Counted from the first letter of the stretch, positions 34,301-47,100 are shown. The stretch is 64,000 nt of DNA from Anaeramoeba flamelloides (GCA_027625915.1 JANTQA010000036.1:12995855-13059854), one strand, 5' to 3'. Program-made: numbers and translations. The notes: generated from the sequence alone by a model not told the origin.

Positions 34301-37300
34301 TATTATTAGAAGTTTTGATGATAACATGCTATAATTCACGATAAAGTTACAAAAATTGCGATAATTTCTATCAAATCACGATAAAGTTACAAAAATAGCG
34401 ATAATTCCCATCAAATCGTGATATATCAGAAAATAACGATATTTATTATAAAATCGCTATAAATTCCAAAATATTGCAATTAAAAAGTAATCGCGATATA
34501 ATAGTTGATGAGTTTTTGGGTTAATTGAGAAATATTTTTACAACGAAATTTTTTTTTTTGATCACAAAATAGATTTGGTGAAAAAAAGTCATTCTTTGAA
34601 AAAACAACAAAAAAGATACTTGATTCAATCAATATCAGATCAAAGAGTTTTATTGTGTTTGCATTTGGTTTAGTTGTCAAACTTATCGATCCTTTGAGAT
34701 CAACAACAATAAGAATAAAAGAGAAATAAAAATTTTCTCAGTCAAAAGTGGTGTTGGTAATTGCCTTGAATAATTAGCTTCTAAAACAACAAACCTAACA
34801 CCCATTCTTTAAAGAATGTGTTCTTGGGATAAAACACATTCAATATTCTCAGAAAGCTAAAAGGAGTTGGATAACTTTTCAAAAGCTTTCACAACATCCT
34901 TGCCAGATGATCACCAATTATTAAGATTTTTTATAGATTTGTCTTGTTGTTCTTTTTCTTCTTTGAGAATCTTTGAATTGGACAGAAAACACAATAAGAG
35001 CTTAGAGGTTTTTGTTTGATCTATCATCAATAAGAAGGAAAATTATTCTTTATTCTTTTTGCTATTTAAAATTGTGAAGGTAATAACCTCATTTTAAAAA
35101 AACACATCTATCTTATATTCAAGTGTATTGTTGAAATGGATAATTATTAGTTTGATCATAAAATTTGTTTGAGATTTTATATTTTGTTAAAAGAAAAAAG
35201 AAAAGAATAAATTTTTTTTTCCACAACAAACCAAACTCATGGCCTTTATAAAAGTTTTCTGTCTTTCAAAACTTTCAAACACTTGAAGACAATTCACAAC
35301 ACTTGCAAACACTTTCAAACATTTTTAACCGGGAAAAGTGTTCTAAAAGTCAAGAGATTTTTTTAAGGTGATTACAAAATAATAATTTTTCATTTTTTCG
35401 AGATAATTATGAATATTACAATTTTATGATTTATCGCAATAAAGTTGGACTAATCACTATTTTTTAATACTATCGCGATTTTATTGTTAATATCATGATA
35501 ATATATGTTATCATCAAAACCTCTATTATATCAATAAAAAAAAAAAATTGTATAAATAAATTGAATAAGTATAAATTATATTTTAAATTTAAAACGCAAA
35601 TTATTCTTTTTATTAACTTCCAAAATGATGTTTATGATATATCAATATACTCTACTCTCAATTTTATTAGTTGAGAACTTTAATACTCTATCAAAAAAAA
35701 AAAAAAAAAACCTTAAAATCTCAACAAAGGGCAATGTATCAGATTTTTAATAAACCATTTTAAAAAATTTTTTTTCAGCCGGTTTTTGATCAAAACAATT
35801 CTTATTTGATTTTTTTTTTATTAAACTTTTTAAACAATTATTTCTAAATTATGATTGGAAGAGTAGAAATTTATTCTAATACCTTCAAAAATAAAAAAAA
35901 ATACAAAAATGTATTTTTTGTTTAAAAAATTAAAATCAAAAAAAAAATCAAAATTTCATGTACTATATTCACCTTAAAAAAAAAAAACAAACAAATTTTG
36001 AACAAAATTATAATTTATAAATTTTTAAACTATTTCCCAAAAAATATTTAGAGTTTTTATACAGTCAGTTCCACTTTTAAGATAAAAACTTTGAACGGAA
36101 TTTGAGGACAAAAAAAATCTCAAATTAACGCAGAAAATTCAAATTCTAGTAAAATAAATTGTGTAAAAAAAAATTCCTAAGAATCTGCTTTAATTTGGGA
36201 TTTTTTTTGTCCTCAAATTCCGTTCAAAGTTTTTATCTTAAAAGTGGAACTGACTGTATAAAAACTCTAAATATTTTTTGGGAAATAGTTAAAAAATTTA
36301 TAATTTTCAATTTTAGAAATCAAATATAGAGAATAAAAAATATTAAAGCAAAAAAATATATATCTGAATCAAAAAAAACGTTTAAAATCGATTAAAGATC
36401 TAATAAATTACTCTTTCACTTAAATTTGAATTCAATTTCAAAAGAAAAGCAAAATTTATAAAATATTTTTTTATATTATTTTTTTTCTATTTTTATTTTT
36501 GTTTATTTTTCTATTTGTTAATTATTTTTATTTTTTTATTATTTTTAATTGTTAATTATTTTTTATAATTTATTACAAAAAGAAATCAATCCAAATCTTT
36601 GTGACAAGCATAAAGAAAAATTATCCTTATTTTGTAAAGATGATAATGAATTAATTTGTACTAAATGTTATGAAACTTGTAGAAAAAATAATCATTCGAT
36701 ATTAGGTTTAAATGAATATTCAAATGAAATTTCAGAAAAAATCAAAATAATTTTAAATAAAATTCATATAGAAGAAATCCAAAACAATGAAACAATAAAA
36801 CATACACTTGTAAATCAAAATAAATTAAGAAAAGAAATCAAAGAACTTGTAAATTATATCGAAAATGAATCCAATTTATTGATAGAAAAAATCCAAAATT
36901 CAAAAATAAATTATCTGAATTTGTTAAAGAAAGTTGAAATAATATCAAAAAAGAATTTAACCAAAATTTTGAATAAAAAAGAAAAAAAAAAAAAAAGATA
37001 AATAAAACTAAAAAGCAAAATAAAAAAACTCAAAAAAATGAAAAAAAAAGAAAGAATTATCAAATTAATTCAGGGATCAAAGAAAATAATCGAAGAAAAA
37101 GATGAAAAGATGAAAAAAATGAAAAAGAATAAAGAAGAAAAGGAAAGGGGTCTCAAAAAAAAAGAATTTGAAGTAGAATTTGAACTTTTTTTAGAAGAAT
37201 TAGAAGAATTAGAAGAAGAATTTAATCCAAAAATGAACCATAAAAATATAATCCAATTAAAAAATGATAATAAAACTGCTTGGAACCCATCAGAAAAAGG

Positions 37301-37778
37301 TGGATATAGGGGATATATATGTGGTAAAAAAATGTATTCGAGAGGAAAACATGAAATAAAAATCAAAATAGACCAATTCCCATATCCAAAAAACGAACCG
37401 AACGAGATTCGTTTCGGAGTAGTCAGAACTAAAAATAGGGAAAAGTTCATCAAAAACTTCGAATGGGAAGGAACATATTATTTTGAAACTGAATGGAAGG
37501 AAATAAGAATCGGAATTCTAAAATTAGAAAGCCAAAAATGCAAAATTGAAAACGGAAAATGTATCAAAAAAAATTATTCGGAAGAAATCTATTTAAAAAA
37601 AAATGATATTTTCACAATTTTTCTTGATATGGATAATAAAATAATTATCTTCAAAATCAATGAAATATATCTTGAAGGGTGGGAAAAATTGCCTGAAAGT
37701 GTAAATTTTTTTGTCGATCTTGGTTACCAAAGAATAAGAGAAGAAAAAAATCAGATAACATTAATTAGGAAATTATAA
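31307..37778 (+). CDS. TRIM-like protein: two B-boxes, coiled coil, SPRY-like domain; one in-frame stop
   Basis: Exon 1 31307-31610 encodes a Lys/Arg-rich head and B-box 1 (CQVCEEKKADFYCSKDE, YCQNCESQVH, H). The donor after AGAAG/GTAATT is phase 1. Exon 2 starts at 36583 (acceptor AAAAG), restoring E-INPNLCDKHKEKLSLFC, and carries B-box 2 (C..H, FC, C..C, H) and a coiled coil. At 36999-37001 a single TAA interrupts the frame; the same frame resumes at once and stays open to TAA 37776-37778. It gives more coiled coil and then a SPRY/B30.2-like fold (GGYRGYICGKKMYSRGKHE, RFGVVRTKNREKF, YYFETEW, DIFTIFLDMDNKIIIFKINE). No RING finger is seen. The intron is 4972 bases and rests on phase and domain continuity; two adjacent genes are the alternative. 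The TAA could be a real nonsense mutation or an error in A-rich sequence. Confidence 0.7.
33650..34195. mobile_element. F6 element, copy 1 (diverged, reverse orientation)
   Basis: Shares with the 40240 copy, in the same order, GGAAATAATTTTGATTT, CATTTTTGGTCTT/AGTTTTTGGTAT, CGTAATCTTTTTGGTTAGATC, AATGGTTGATA, GGTATCT-ATCATTT-ATCGATCA, then TTTGACACACC and a last GGAATGGGGTTTA. It lies in the long intron of the TRIM-like gene. Confidence 0.5.
34307..35525. mobile_element. F7 TIR element, about 1.2 kb, hAT-like ends
   Basis: The left end TTAGAAGTTTTGATGATAAC and the right end, read inverted, TAGAGGTTTTGATGATAAC agree over 17 of the first 19 bases. Inside each end are repeated words built on CGATAAAGTTAC and GCGATAAT (34342-34470) and ATCGCAATAAAGTTG/ATCGCGATTTT (35430-35480), as subterminal transposase-binding repeats would be. 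The T-A-G-A-G start fits the YARNG rule for hAT ends, but I could not find a clean 8-base target duplication. No intact transposase frame is visible. It lies in the TRIM-like intron. Confidence 0.6.
36029..36289. mobile_element. F4 perfect 91-base inverted repeat (hairpin) in the TRIM-like intron
   Basis: Arms 36029-36119 and 36199-36289 are identical over all 91 bases when one is inverted, with a 79-base loop. Within each arm is TACAGTCAGTTCCACTTTTA, which resembles a TA-flanked Tc1/mariner-type terminus, but the perfect pairing extends about 30 bases outside it into flanking DNA. A transcript of the intron would contain a long perfect RNA stem about 290 bases upstream of the exon 2 acceptor. 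A degraded copy is at 5997-6140, and a lone GGAACTGACTGTA fragment is at 52554-52566. Confidence 0.85.
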
Positions 37779-37784
37779 TTTATA

Positions 37785-37822
37785 TATATAGATAGATATA
37801 TATATAATATATAGATATATTT
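37785..37822. repeat. TATAGA/TATATA microsatellite
   Basis: Imperfect TA/TAGA repeats immediately after the TRIM-like stop codon, possibly in its 3' UTR. Confidence 0.6.
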
Positions 37823-40239
37823 TACACCCTGGTCTAAATTTTAATTAAGATTCATATATTCTAAATATCTGGTGTTATATTACTAGAATTGGGTTCATTC
37901 GAGATAGGAATTATTATTTTTTTCAACATAATATAATATTCGATTTTAATCTAAACATAAAAATTAATAAATGATTCAAAAATTCACAAATGAAGATAAT
38001 CCACTCATATCCATATCAGATAAATTGTAGAAGATTCTTTTTGATCAAAAATTTAGAAAAGATGGGGGACTACATTTATTTGTCAAATTTCCAAGAAAGG
38101 GGGGAAAGAATCTAAACTGCAAGAAATCATCCATTTATTATTTTTTTATTGTTATTTTGGATCTCCTCTTTTGTCTTATTTAAAAAAAAAAATAAAATAA
38201 AATAAAAATAATTTTATTGATCTATTTAATTTTTTAATTTTTTATTAATAAAAAGAAAATGGGGAGAAGAATGAATTAATTTAGATTAATAAATCAAGAA
38301 TAAAAATATGAGAAATTAAAAATTTAATTTAATATTGAAGAATTTTCAGAGAGAAAAAAAAAATATTAATATATTTAGTATTTTTATTAAAAAAAAAAAA
38401 CTTTTAAAGAAAAAATATTATTACAAATACTTGATATTTGTAATTGAAAAATCAGAAAAAAGTAGTCACAATTAATTGTAAATAATCTCTGGTAAGATCA
38501 GTTATGAATTTTGATAAAAGATATATTTTTAAAAAAAAAAAATTGATAAAATCTTGTAAAATAATAATATTATATATTGTTATTCAAAAAAAAACCTTAA
38601 AAGAAGAAATATAAGAAGAAAAAAATAACTTATAATTTTCATTCAATCATCTATTTGAATGGCAAATTTTTTTATTTTATTTCATTTGTTTAAATTTATC
38701 AAAGAATAAAAAAAAAAAAAAAAAAAAAAAAAAAGGTTTTAATGTAATGATTTAATTAGAAAACGAGGATATCTAAAATATTTAATCCTAAATAATCTTA
38801 ACCAATGGTCTACTTGTGAAAATTAAATATTACTTTGTTTTTTTAATTTTTTTCTAATTTCTTTTTGGGGAGTAAAAGAGACATTTTTTTTCAGAACTGT
38901 CAAATAAAATTACAAGTAATCAAGACGTTCAAATTCTGAAATTTTTAAAGTATAATTTTCAATTATATTATCTATTTATTTTTGAGATTAAAAGAAATTA
39001 AATAAACTATTGTGATTAAAGACGTCATATTTTAATTGGTGAATTATATTTGTTTGAATGGGTTGAATTGATATTATAAGAATAAAAAAAAATGGAAATT
39101 TCAAAATAAAATAAAAATGTTTCACATTTTTGCCTTTTTCGATCTTTTTAGTTTTTCAATTGATAATGAATTGTATTAGTCAAATTTATTGTATTTAGAT
39201 TTAAATTTAATAAGTAAAAAATATGTTATTCTAATGATATTAAAATAAGTATGTAAATTATTGTAGAAAAATGATATTGATATAAATTGGAATTTTGTTC
39301 GGATCTTCAATTGGATCCAAAGGGGAAATGGTTATTTTTACAATGTGTTTATAAGGTTTTTATTTTTGAATTTTAAATACAATGCAGAGATTGATTAGAT
39401 TTATCTCATCAGAGGTTCAACTATTCTCTAATTTGTATTTCTCTGGTCATTTCCCATTTATTCTCAAAATTCATTTTTAATTAATTGATATTTGGAAATT
39501 TTTTCAAAGGTATAACACTTTGATAAAAGCAAAGTTTATTTTGGACTAAAAAAAATAATAAATTATTTTTATATTAATTTTTATAAATATAATTATAAAT
39601 TTTAAATTTTTTCAGTCATTTTAAATCTATAAAAGAATAAGAATTCTTTGTATTTGATATATAAATTTTATCAAAATTTAGGTTCAGTTTTTCAAAAAAA
39701 AAAAAATTATTTTGAAAATCAAGCAAATTTTGCATTAGTTAATCCCTTCAGGAGTTCTATTAGGAATTTCATTTGATTATTGTGAGTTTTAATGTTTTCT
39801 TTTAATTCTAAAGTTTTTAAGTTTTAATTTGTTCAGAAAACTAAATTGAAAATCTCATTCTTTTCAATTTCCAATTAACTTTTCTATTCTTTCATAGAGT
39901 TTTAAAAAGAATTTTGATCATTTATAATTAATTTTTCCAAATCACTTTTCATTTTTTTAAGATTATATTTCAAATTTTCAATTATATCAAATTTTAATCT
40001 CGATAGAAAAGTTATGTAATGATTAAAATAACGTCAATTTTTGAATTTTTAAATGAGAAAACTTGTGGAAAATAAGTTTTGGCTATCTAAGACTTTATCG
40101 GTCAATATCTGAAAGTGAAATTTCAACAAATTTACAAACATACTTTTTTGTTTTTAATTTCAAAAATTAATTGGTTAAATTTTTTCACAAATAAGATTAT
40201 TAATTATTTATTTATTGAACTCTGAAATCAACTAAAATT

Positions 40240-40785
40240 CAAAATTTTCGACACAGCTAAAACGTTCCAAACAATCACAATAATACAATTTCATTGAAAT
40301 TGGAGATAATTTTGATTTTTGTAAAATATGAAAATCATTTTTTCATCTTTTAGTTTTTGGTATCATTTCATTGTTTTAATTACGTAATTTGTTTCGTTGG
40401 ATCAAAATTTTTTTCAACCATTGATATTAGGTTAAAGTTGAGTTGTACCAAATAGAAGAACTCAGATAAAATTAGTTGGTAGTATCTAACCATTTGATCG
40501 ATCAATATTCCTAATAGAATTTAAACAAATTTACTAATGTATTTTTTTGTTTTGCTCTCTCCAAAATTTTTAACACACCCATGATTTATTTGTAAAGATA
40601 ATTATTTATTTATTGTTTTGTGAGTATTTTAAAATATAAACAAGTGTTAGCATTTCAATTAGTGAATGGTTCTAATTTGGTAAATCTTCTTGAAGTGATT
40701 AAATAAGATTTTTTTTTCACCAATAGAATTTTGGTGTGTTAAAAATTTTGAATTGGGGTTTAGATAAATTTTGAGACTTTAAATA
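40240..40785. mobile_element. F6 element, copy 2 (reverse orientation, near full length)
   Basis: Read inverted, it starts CCCCAATTCAAAATTTTTAACACACC, runs through GATCGATCAAATGGTTAGATAC, GTTGAGTTGTACCAA/TTGGATCAAA and ends GCTGTGTCGAAAATTTTGAA. The outer ends pair as imperfect terminal repeats (TTCAAAATTTTTAACACA against TTCAAAATTTTCGACACA). About 545 bases, non-coding. Confidence 0.65.
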
Positions 40786-42269
40786 AATATTTGCTTCTAA
40801 TTTATCGTTTAACAAATAATTTATTCAATTATAATTTTTAAAACAATATTGAATTAGATTTGATAGTTAATAGTGAATTGTTATAAACCCTTTAATATTA
40901 TTTAAAGAAAGGATTTTGAGATTAATAAAAACACATTATGAAATATAAAAGAGTAAATCAAAGCATCCAATTAGTTTATTTTAGATGTAATTTGGTTCTC
41001 CGAGATTTTGAACTGGGGTTTTTCTGTTGATAATATACAAAATGAGGGAAAATAATAACAAAAAAAAAGGGATTTATAATTTAATCTTATTAATGAAAAC
41101 AAAAAGTAAGATCGAATAATAACAAGAAAAACAATAAATGATAAAAGGTAAAATAGTATTTTAACCCAAATAAGAGTTTATAAAATTAAGATATTTAATC
41201 TGAAAAGGTTTTCTTTAAATTGATTGATGATTCGACAATTTGCTTAAAAAATTTTCAGTATTTTTAAAATTCATAAAGAAAATAATTGGATACCAAGCTA
41301 AATTTAATTTCTAAATTCTTTTTATTGATTGGGCTGTTAGAAAAAATGATATATTAGACTTGGAAGTTATTTTTTTTCTTTTTTTTAATTGGAATAACAT
41401 TTCTTTTTCAATAATGATTAAAATTTTCATCAAATGAATGAAAAAAGAGGTTTTGCATTTTATTCAAGGTATTTAGTTATCAAAAATAATTCTAAAAAAA
41501 TTTTAAATTTGATCTAATTTTTAGATTAAAAATTAAATATAAATCAAATTCTTCAAAGAAAGTAAATTATTTACAATTCAACCATTTTGTCGGCATTTTA
41601 ATCAGAGTATATCTACCATCTTCGAAAAAAAAAATAAATTGTATAATATATATATATATATTTGCGTTGCCTTGGTCGTTTTATTTTGGTTGTTTTATAT
41701 ATTCTAATTTTGTGTATTTAAATCTTCCTTGTTTATCTTGAAAAAATATTTGACTCGAAAAAAAAAAACGAGAAAAACTTTTGGGGATTTTTGTATATGT
41801 AGATATTTGGAGTTTCTCAATATCTGTGGACAATTTTTTTTTTCACGATCAACTTGAAAATGATTAAAATTATTTGAAAGAAGCAAGAAAATCCATTCAT
41901 TATAACTTATTTTTAACATATATAATACATTCACATATATACGAAGTAAATTTATATTATTTTTAATTTTTCATTATTTTTCTAAAAAAAAAAAAATAAA
42001 TGTTCTTATTGGGAATTTAACTAATGTGAAGTGTTTTTGGGTTAAATAGTCTCCCTGAAAAAATCTAAAAATTTCAAGAATCTATAAACATCATTGGTTA
42101 AAGATTGATTATTAGAAAAAAAAAAAGGAATGTAAAAGAAAGATTTGAAATAAATCATATCTTTTTAAAAATAATTTCTAAAAATATGATGGACTGTTTA
42201 GTTCAGTCTTTTAGTTTATTCATATCCAGGCATAAGTTCTAACAAGTAGAAGTCATGGATTAAATAAAG

Positions 42270-42480
42270 TTGTTATTCGGTGTAAATCGCATTAGTGTGG
42301 TATTGTTAAAATGTCTCTCAAATATAAATTAGTAAAGTAGTACTTTTTATTGATCCCATTAATTAAAAATTATTCTTGTATTAGTTTTTGAATACTAGAA
42401 TTTTAAAAAAAAAGTTACTTTTTTTCATGAATTTATAGGTTAGAATTATCAATTTTCATACCTAAGCAACAAAATAACTA
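42270..42480. repeat. dispersed repeat R9, fragment
   Basis: ATGTCTCTCAAATATAAATTAGTAAAGTAGTA and TTGATCCCATTAATTAAAAAT-TTCTTGTATTAG align with 6218-6295 (ATGTCTCTAAAAAATCG, AGTAGTAATA, TTGATCTCATTAATAAAAAATGATCTTTGTATTAG). The following ATAGGTTAGAATTATCAA matches AAAGGTTGAATTATCAA at 6343. Confidence 0.5.
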
Positions 42481-44159
42481 AATTTATTTTTATGAAATAG
42501 AGAAAATAAGTAATAGATTACTCTTGATAGGGTGGACATTTATAGCACTGGAATTGAAAATTATTTATTTTGTTGTCAAAACAATAAGTCAAAATGTGTG
42601 GGTTATTCTTACATGAAATGTGAGGATCGTTAATCATTAAAAATTAATTAAATAAAAATAAATCAAAATAAAAAACATTTTTTTATTCATTTTAGATCTT
42701 GAAAGCTTCATGAATTTTAAAGTTCTTATAAAATTGTTAAGAGAGATTCATCTCAACTAAAAAATTAACTTTTTCTAAATTCCAAAAATTTTAAAAAGTA
42801 ATTTTCTTCACGGTCTTTAAACTCTCAAAATAGATACCATTAGCCAATAAAAATGATTTTTGAATTTGAATTTTTTTTATATAAAAGAAATTACAGGTAA
42901 ATTAAGATCTAATGAATTTTCACATTTCTTCTAACCAACAATCTCTTCTATTTATTATTTTTAAGAACTTTAACCAAAAACTTGGTAATTTATTGCTTAA
43001 AACGAATAAAAAGGGGGTGGGGCAAACAATCAATAATACTAATAAGGAATAGAGTGTTATCTAAAAAATATCTTTTTAATAGAAATAATCAATATTAATA
43101 AACCAAGAAAAAAAAATATTTGTTATCAATTTTTTTTTTTCATTTATCTTTCAATTAAAAAATAAATTTACAAAATATGTTGTAAAGTGTAAAATTTTTC
43201 ATAAACATAATGTTAGTTTTATTGAACAAATTGAATATATTCTATAAGTTTAATTCATTTTTTATCCAAATAAATTTTCAATTTTTAAATCTGACTTTTT
43301 TTTTTATATATATTTTTTTTATATACTTTTTTTTGTCTTTTCTTACTGCTTTTTTTTTTTTTTTTTGCTTTTATTAATGATTTTAAATAAATAAACATGT
43401 TTGAAACTCCAAATTAACAATTCAGATTATGACCTTGTATTTTATTTTAATATGTTTATATTTACAATAAAAAATATTATTGTCAAAAATTTTAATTTCC
43501 AAAGAATTTGTGAATTTTTGTTAGAGATCTTCAAATTAAAATTTCCCAAAAAAATTTTTTTTATAATTTTTTTTTTTCAAAATTTAAAGTTTGTTCAGGT
43601 ATTTCTTTTATGATTATCAAGTCTAATCTTAAGTTTATTATTTCCCTTGTTTCTAAACAATAGTAGTTTGGTTGATTCTTAAAAAAAAAAAGAATTTTTC
43701 ATTTTTGGCTGGGCTACTTTAAGTGTGATGGGGTTTCTAAATATAAAATTACAAAATTTGAAAATAATATCTAAAAAATTAATTTTCTAAATAGAAGGTG
43801 TTCAGAAACTAATTTTATATCAGAATGATCATCATCCCAAAAAAAAAATAGATAATAATTTTACAAAAAAAATATTTTTGTAAAAAAATCTCCTCCTGTT
43901 TCTAAAGTATAAAAAAAAAAGTCATAAAAAAAAAAATTAATAATAAAAAATTATACTTGTGATTAATCATATCAAAATAAGGATTATGGTTTTTTATTAA
44001 TCAAAGATATAATATCTTTAATAATAATTCAAAATTGATTTTCAAATGAATTTTTTTATTTCAAACAATAAAAAATTATTAGAATCTAAGAGCTAGCTAA
44101 TAATGATTTAATAAAAATGAAAAAAAGTAACAAAAAAAAAAAAAAAAACATAAAACTAA

Positions 44160-47100
44160 TTAAAAATCAATTTCAACATATGCAACATCTATCCAATCCT
44201 TAGCGGCTTCCAATCTAACGTTAACTTGGTATTGTTTTTCGTTTTCACGTCCATAATTGGTATAAAAGGTCAAAACAGCAGAAGTTTTCCCTGATAATTT
44301 GGAATTATGGCTTGAATAAAATTTAGCTTGTATAACATAAAACCCCTTTTGTGCCTTTTTCAACAAATATTCCTCTGGCCCGTATCCCTGGGTGAAATCC
44401 CTGGAAACCTTGCCACCAATTTCAGACAAGTTATTGCCATAATAGCACTTTTCTGCAGTTGGTTCTATGACCCACAAATCGATATCGACCATATCTGTAT
44501 CCCAACCTAAAACGATTCTCAAATCGAGCTCAATATTCGTGATGAACGCCTCAGGAAGGATTTGCAGTTGCTTTTCGTCATAATCAATTTTTTCTCTCTT
44601 ATATTTCTGCAAGAGTGCATTTAGCTCGTGTAGTGCTGTTAATTCAATTTCATCAAACCTTGAATCCCATTTCCCTGTAAGCACTTTAATTAAGTATTCA
44701 ATTGCCTTGCTTGATTTGCCAAGTTTGGCATATACGAGGGCAAGGTCGCGATAGCTTTGTGGCTCTTCGGGGTTTAAAACAAGTGACTTTTCAAAAAGGT
44801 CGCATGCGTGTCTCGCGAACCCCTCTGCATCTAATTTGTATGCGACGATTCGAAACAGTTGCACATTATCCAAGCCCAATTCCAAAATGTTAGTAATGAT
44901 TCGAACTGCCAAGTCCTTCCATCCCTGGGTGAAAAAATGGGTTGCGACATCCAAATAGAATGCCGGTGTTGTTCCATTTTCTTTGCACTGCTCCAAATAA
45001 ATTTGATATCTTTCTTCTTTATCTTTCCCCTTTTTAATTGCATTCATATAGGGGACATTGGGATCCCATTCTTTGATTTGTAATGATGGCCCCTTGTTTG
45101 TATTGCTTTCACCTTTTTTTTCTTTCTTTGATTCTTCAGATCGAATATTTCCGATACTTCTCATTCGAGAACTTCGGCTAACTGATCTCTCATCTTGCCT
45201 TGTGTCCATAAAACGCATTGAATTAGATGAACTAGATTTTTTTTTTTTTTTACATTTTTTGGAATGTGAGGAAATTTTTATTTCCTTCTCCATTTGAACA
45301 ACTTTTTTTCTTTTTTGTGGATCCTTTTTTAATTCGTTAATATAGTTTCCAATTTCAGAAAATTTGGAGTTTAAAAAACTGACATTGTTTCTTAATTGCT
45401 CTCGATCAAACTTTAATCTTTCACGCAATTCCCTATTCTCTTTAATTCCAAGCCATGCCTTTTTACCAAGTTCCGGTAAATCACTTAAATCGGGAACTTC
45501 AACGGTTCTACTTAATTGGAAAGTGCCAGGACTGAAAGTTTGGTTTACTTTTGATGGCACATTAACGCTAATAATTTCTTCGTCTTTCCCTATTTTCATT
45601 TTTTTCACTTTTTCATCATATATTTTTTTAGTTTTCTTTAGCTCTTCCAATCGCTCGTTCACTAACTTTTGAACTTCTTCAATTTCGGGTTGGAATTTTT
45701 TCATACTTTGTTGAATTTTTTCATTGCTTTCAAATTGGCCATAATAGTCGGTGTTATACCAACGCATTCTCTTTTCCCACCACCCATTGACTCTTTTTAA
45801 TTTATTTTGTACTCTTTCGGTTTCTCGTTCTTGAATGGACCTTCTTCTTTGCATAAATTGCTCATAAATTTCTGGCAAGCTGTTTTTCGGGGGGACAATG
45901 TCATGTTCCAAATATTGCTGTAAGGTTTCGAGAACGATTAAACTTGTATTTTCAGTCACAATCCCATAATTCTTTCCAACAGCCAGGATTTCATTTTTCA
46001 TTTTATCACCTAGCACAACTAACGATTTGACTTTCTCGTTCGCCCAATATTTGGATAAGATCTTTTTTTCCGACAGGATATTGATCGATTCTGATTTCGA
46101 GATCAAATATTCTGAGCGATGGAGCACCTTGGAGCCCATTCCATAGCAAATGGTGATTTTGGATGACTTTTCTTTATTAATTTTACCGGTTAATGTAAAG
46201 CCGCCATCAACATTTCCCTCGTCATTTAAAATAACCGGCAATGGCTGGCTTGGGTATATTTCTGAAACCCCACTATTTTCCTCATCTTCAATTTCGCAGT
46301 ACAAATAACTGAAGTTAAATTGTCCAATTCGATCAACAATTTTATCATAATCTTGCAATTCTTCTTCTTCTTCTTCTTTTTCTTTTTCTTTTTCTTTTTC
46401 TTTCTTGATTTCTTGTTCTGTGTCTTTTCGATTGCTAATTAAGCTTTGTAAGTTAAAGTATTCTCCGCCAGTGATGTTTGATATCTTTTTTAAAAAGGAG
46501 TGATTTGTTGAAACATGATCAGAAAAGGTGTAAATTGGTGCACTTGATTTTAACCAAGCAGGCTCTTCGCTTCCTAATTTGGTAAACCCATCAGTAAACA
46601 ATAAGACTAAATCAACATCATGATCATTTTCATTTTTTTTATTTAAATTTAATGATTCAAAATTTGAACACCCGTCATATATTATCCCCTCCTTTAAATA
46701 GGTAACTATTTCCTTCATGGTCTTCTCCTTGTTATTTCCATCAATTTTCCAGGTTTTTTTTTGATCAACACAATCCTTGTATGTGATAATTTCGATTTCT
46801 GATTCATTTTGTAATGTGTCTAAATACATTTCAACGACTTTAATTTCATATTGGGTATCAATGTATGAGACGCTTTTGGATGAATCCCAGATTATTTGAA
46901 TGCTTTTTTTTCCCTTGCCTTTTTCATTCTCTTCTTCATTTTCCAGTTCAATATTTGTGGGGAAATCTTCAATACAAAAAATGTTTTGATCATCAACTTC
47001 ATCATGCTCAAGATATAATTTGTTGTCACGATAGAAATTTGGAAGCACAAATTTCATGGGCTTTGTTAATGTGATATCATTTTTTTGAAGATTTAAAATG

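Larger units (their letters stand above)
37823..44159. other. 6.3-kb gene-less stretch
   Basis: No gene is supported. It contains the F6 copy at 40240-40785, an older partial F6-like stretch at about 39990-40190 (CTTTATCGGTCAATATCTGAAAG), an R9 fragment at 42270-42480, a poly-A tract at 38709-38733 and a TA microsatellite at 41645-41662. Remaining sequence is A/T-rich with frequent stops in every frame. Confidence 0.5.

Noticed and set aside
34480-34680. 66-codon minus frame in F7 as a zinc-finger transposase piece
   Set aside because: A CDQKKKFRCKN stretch looked suggestive, but there are no further zinc ligands or transposase motifs and the frame is short.
36999-37001. Reassignment of TAA to an amino acid
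   Set aside because: TAA ends RACK1, the kinase, the ORP and the VIT gene at expected positions, so it is a normal stop in this genome.
37070-37453. 127-codon minus-strand frame opposite the SPRY-like region
   Set aside because: It is the antisense shadow of the TRIM-like coding sequence (Glu/Lys codons read as Phe/Ser/Leu); no domain.
44328-46000. Several plus-strand frames opposite the VIT gene
   Set aside because: Antisense shadows of the long, well-conserved minus-strand exon 2; no domains or splice sites of their own.
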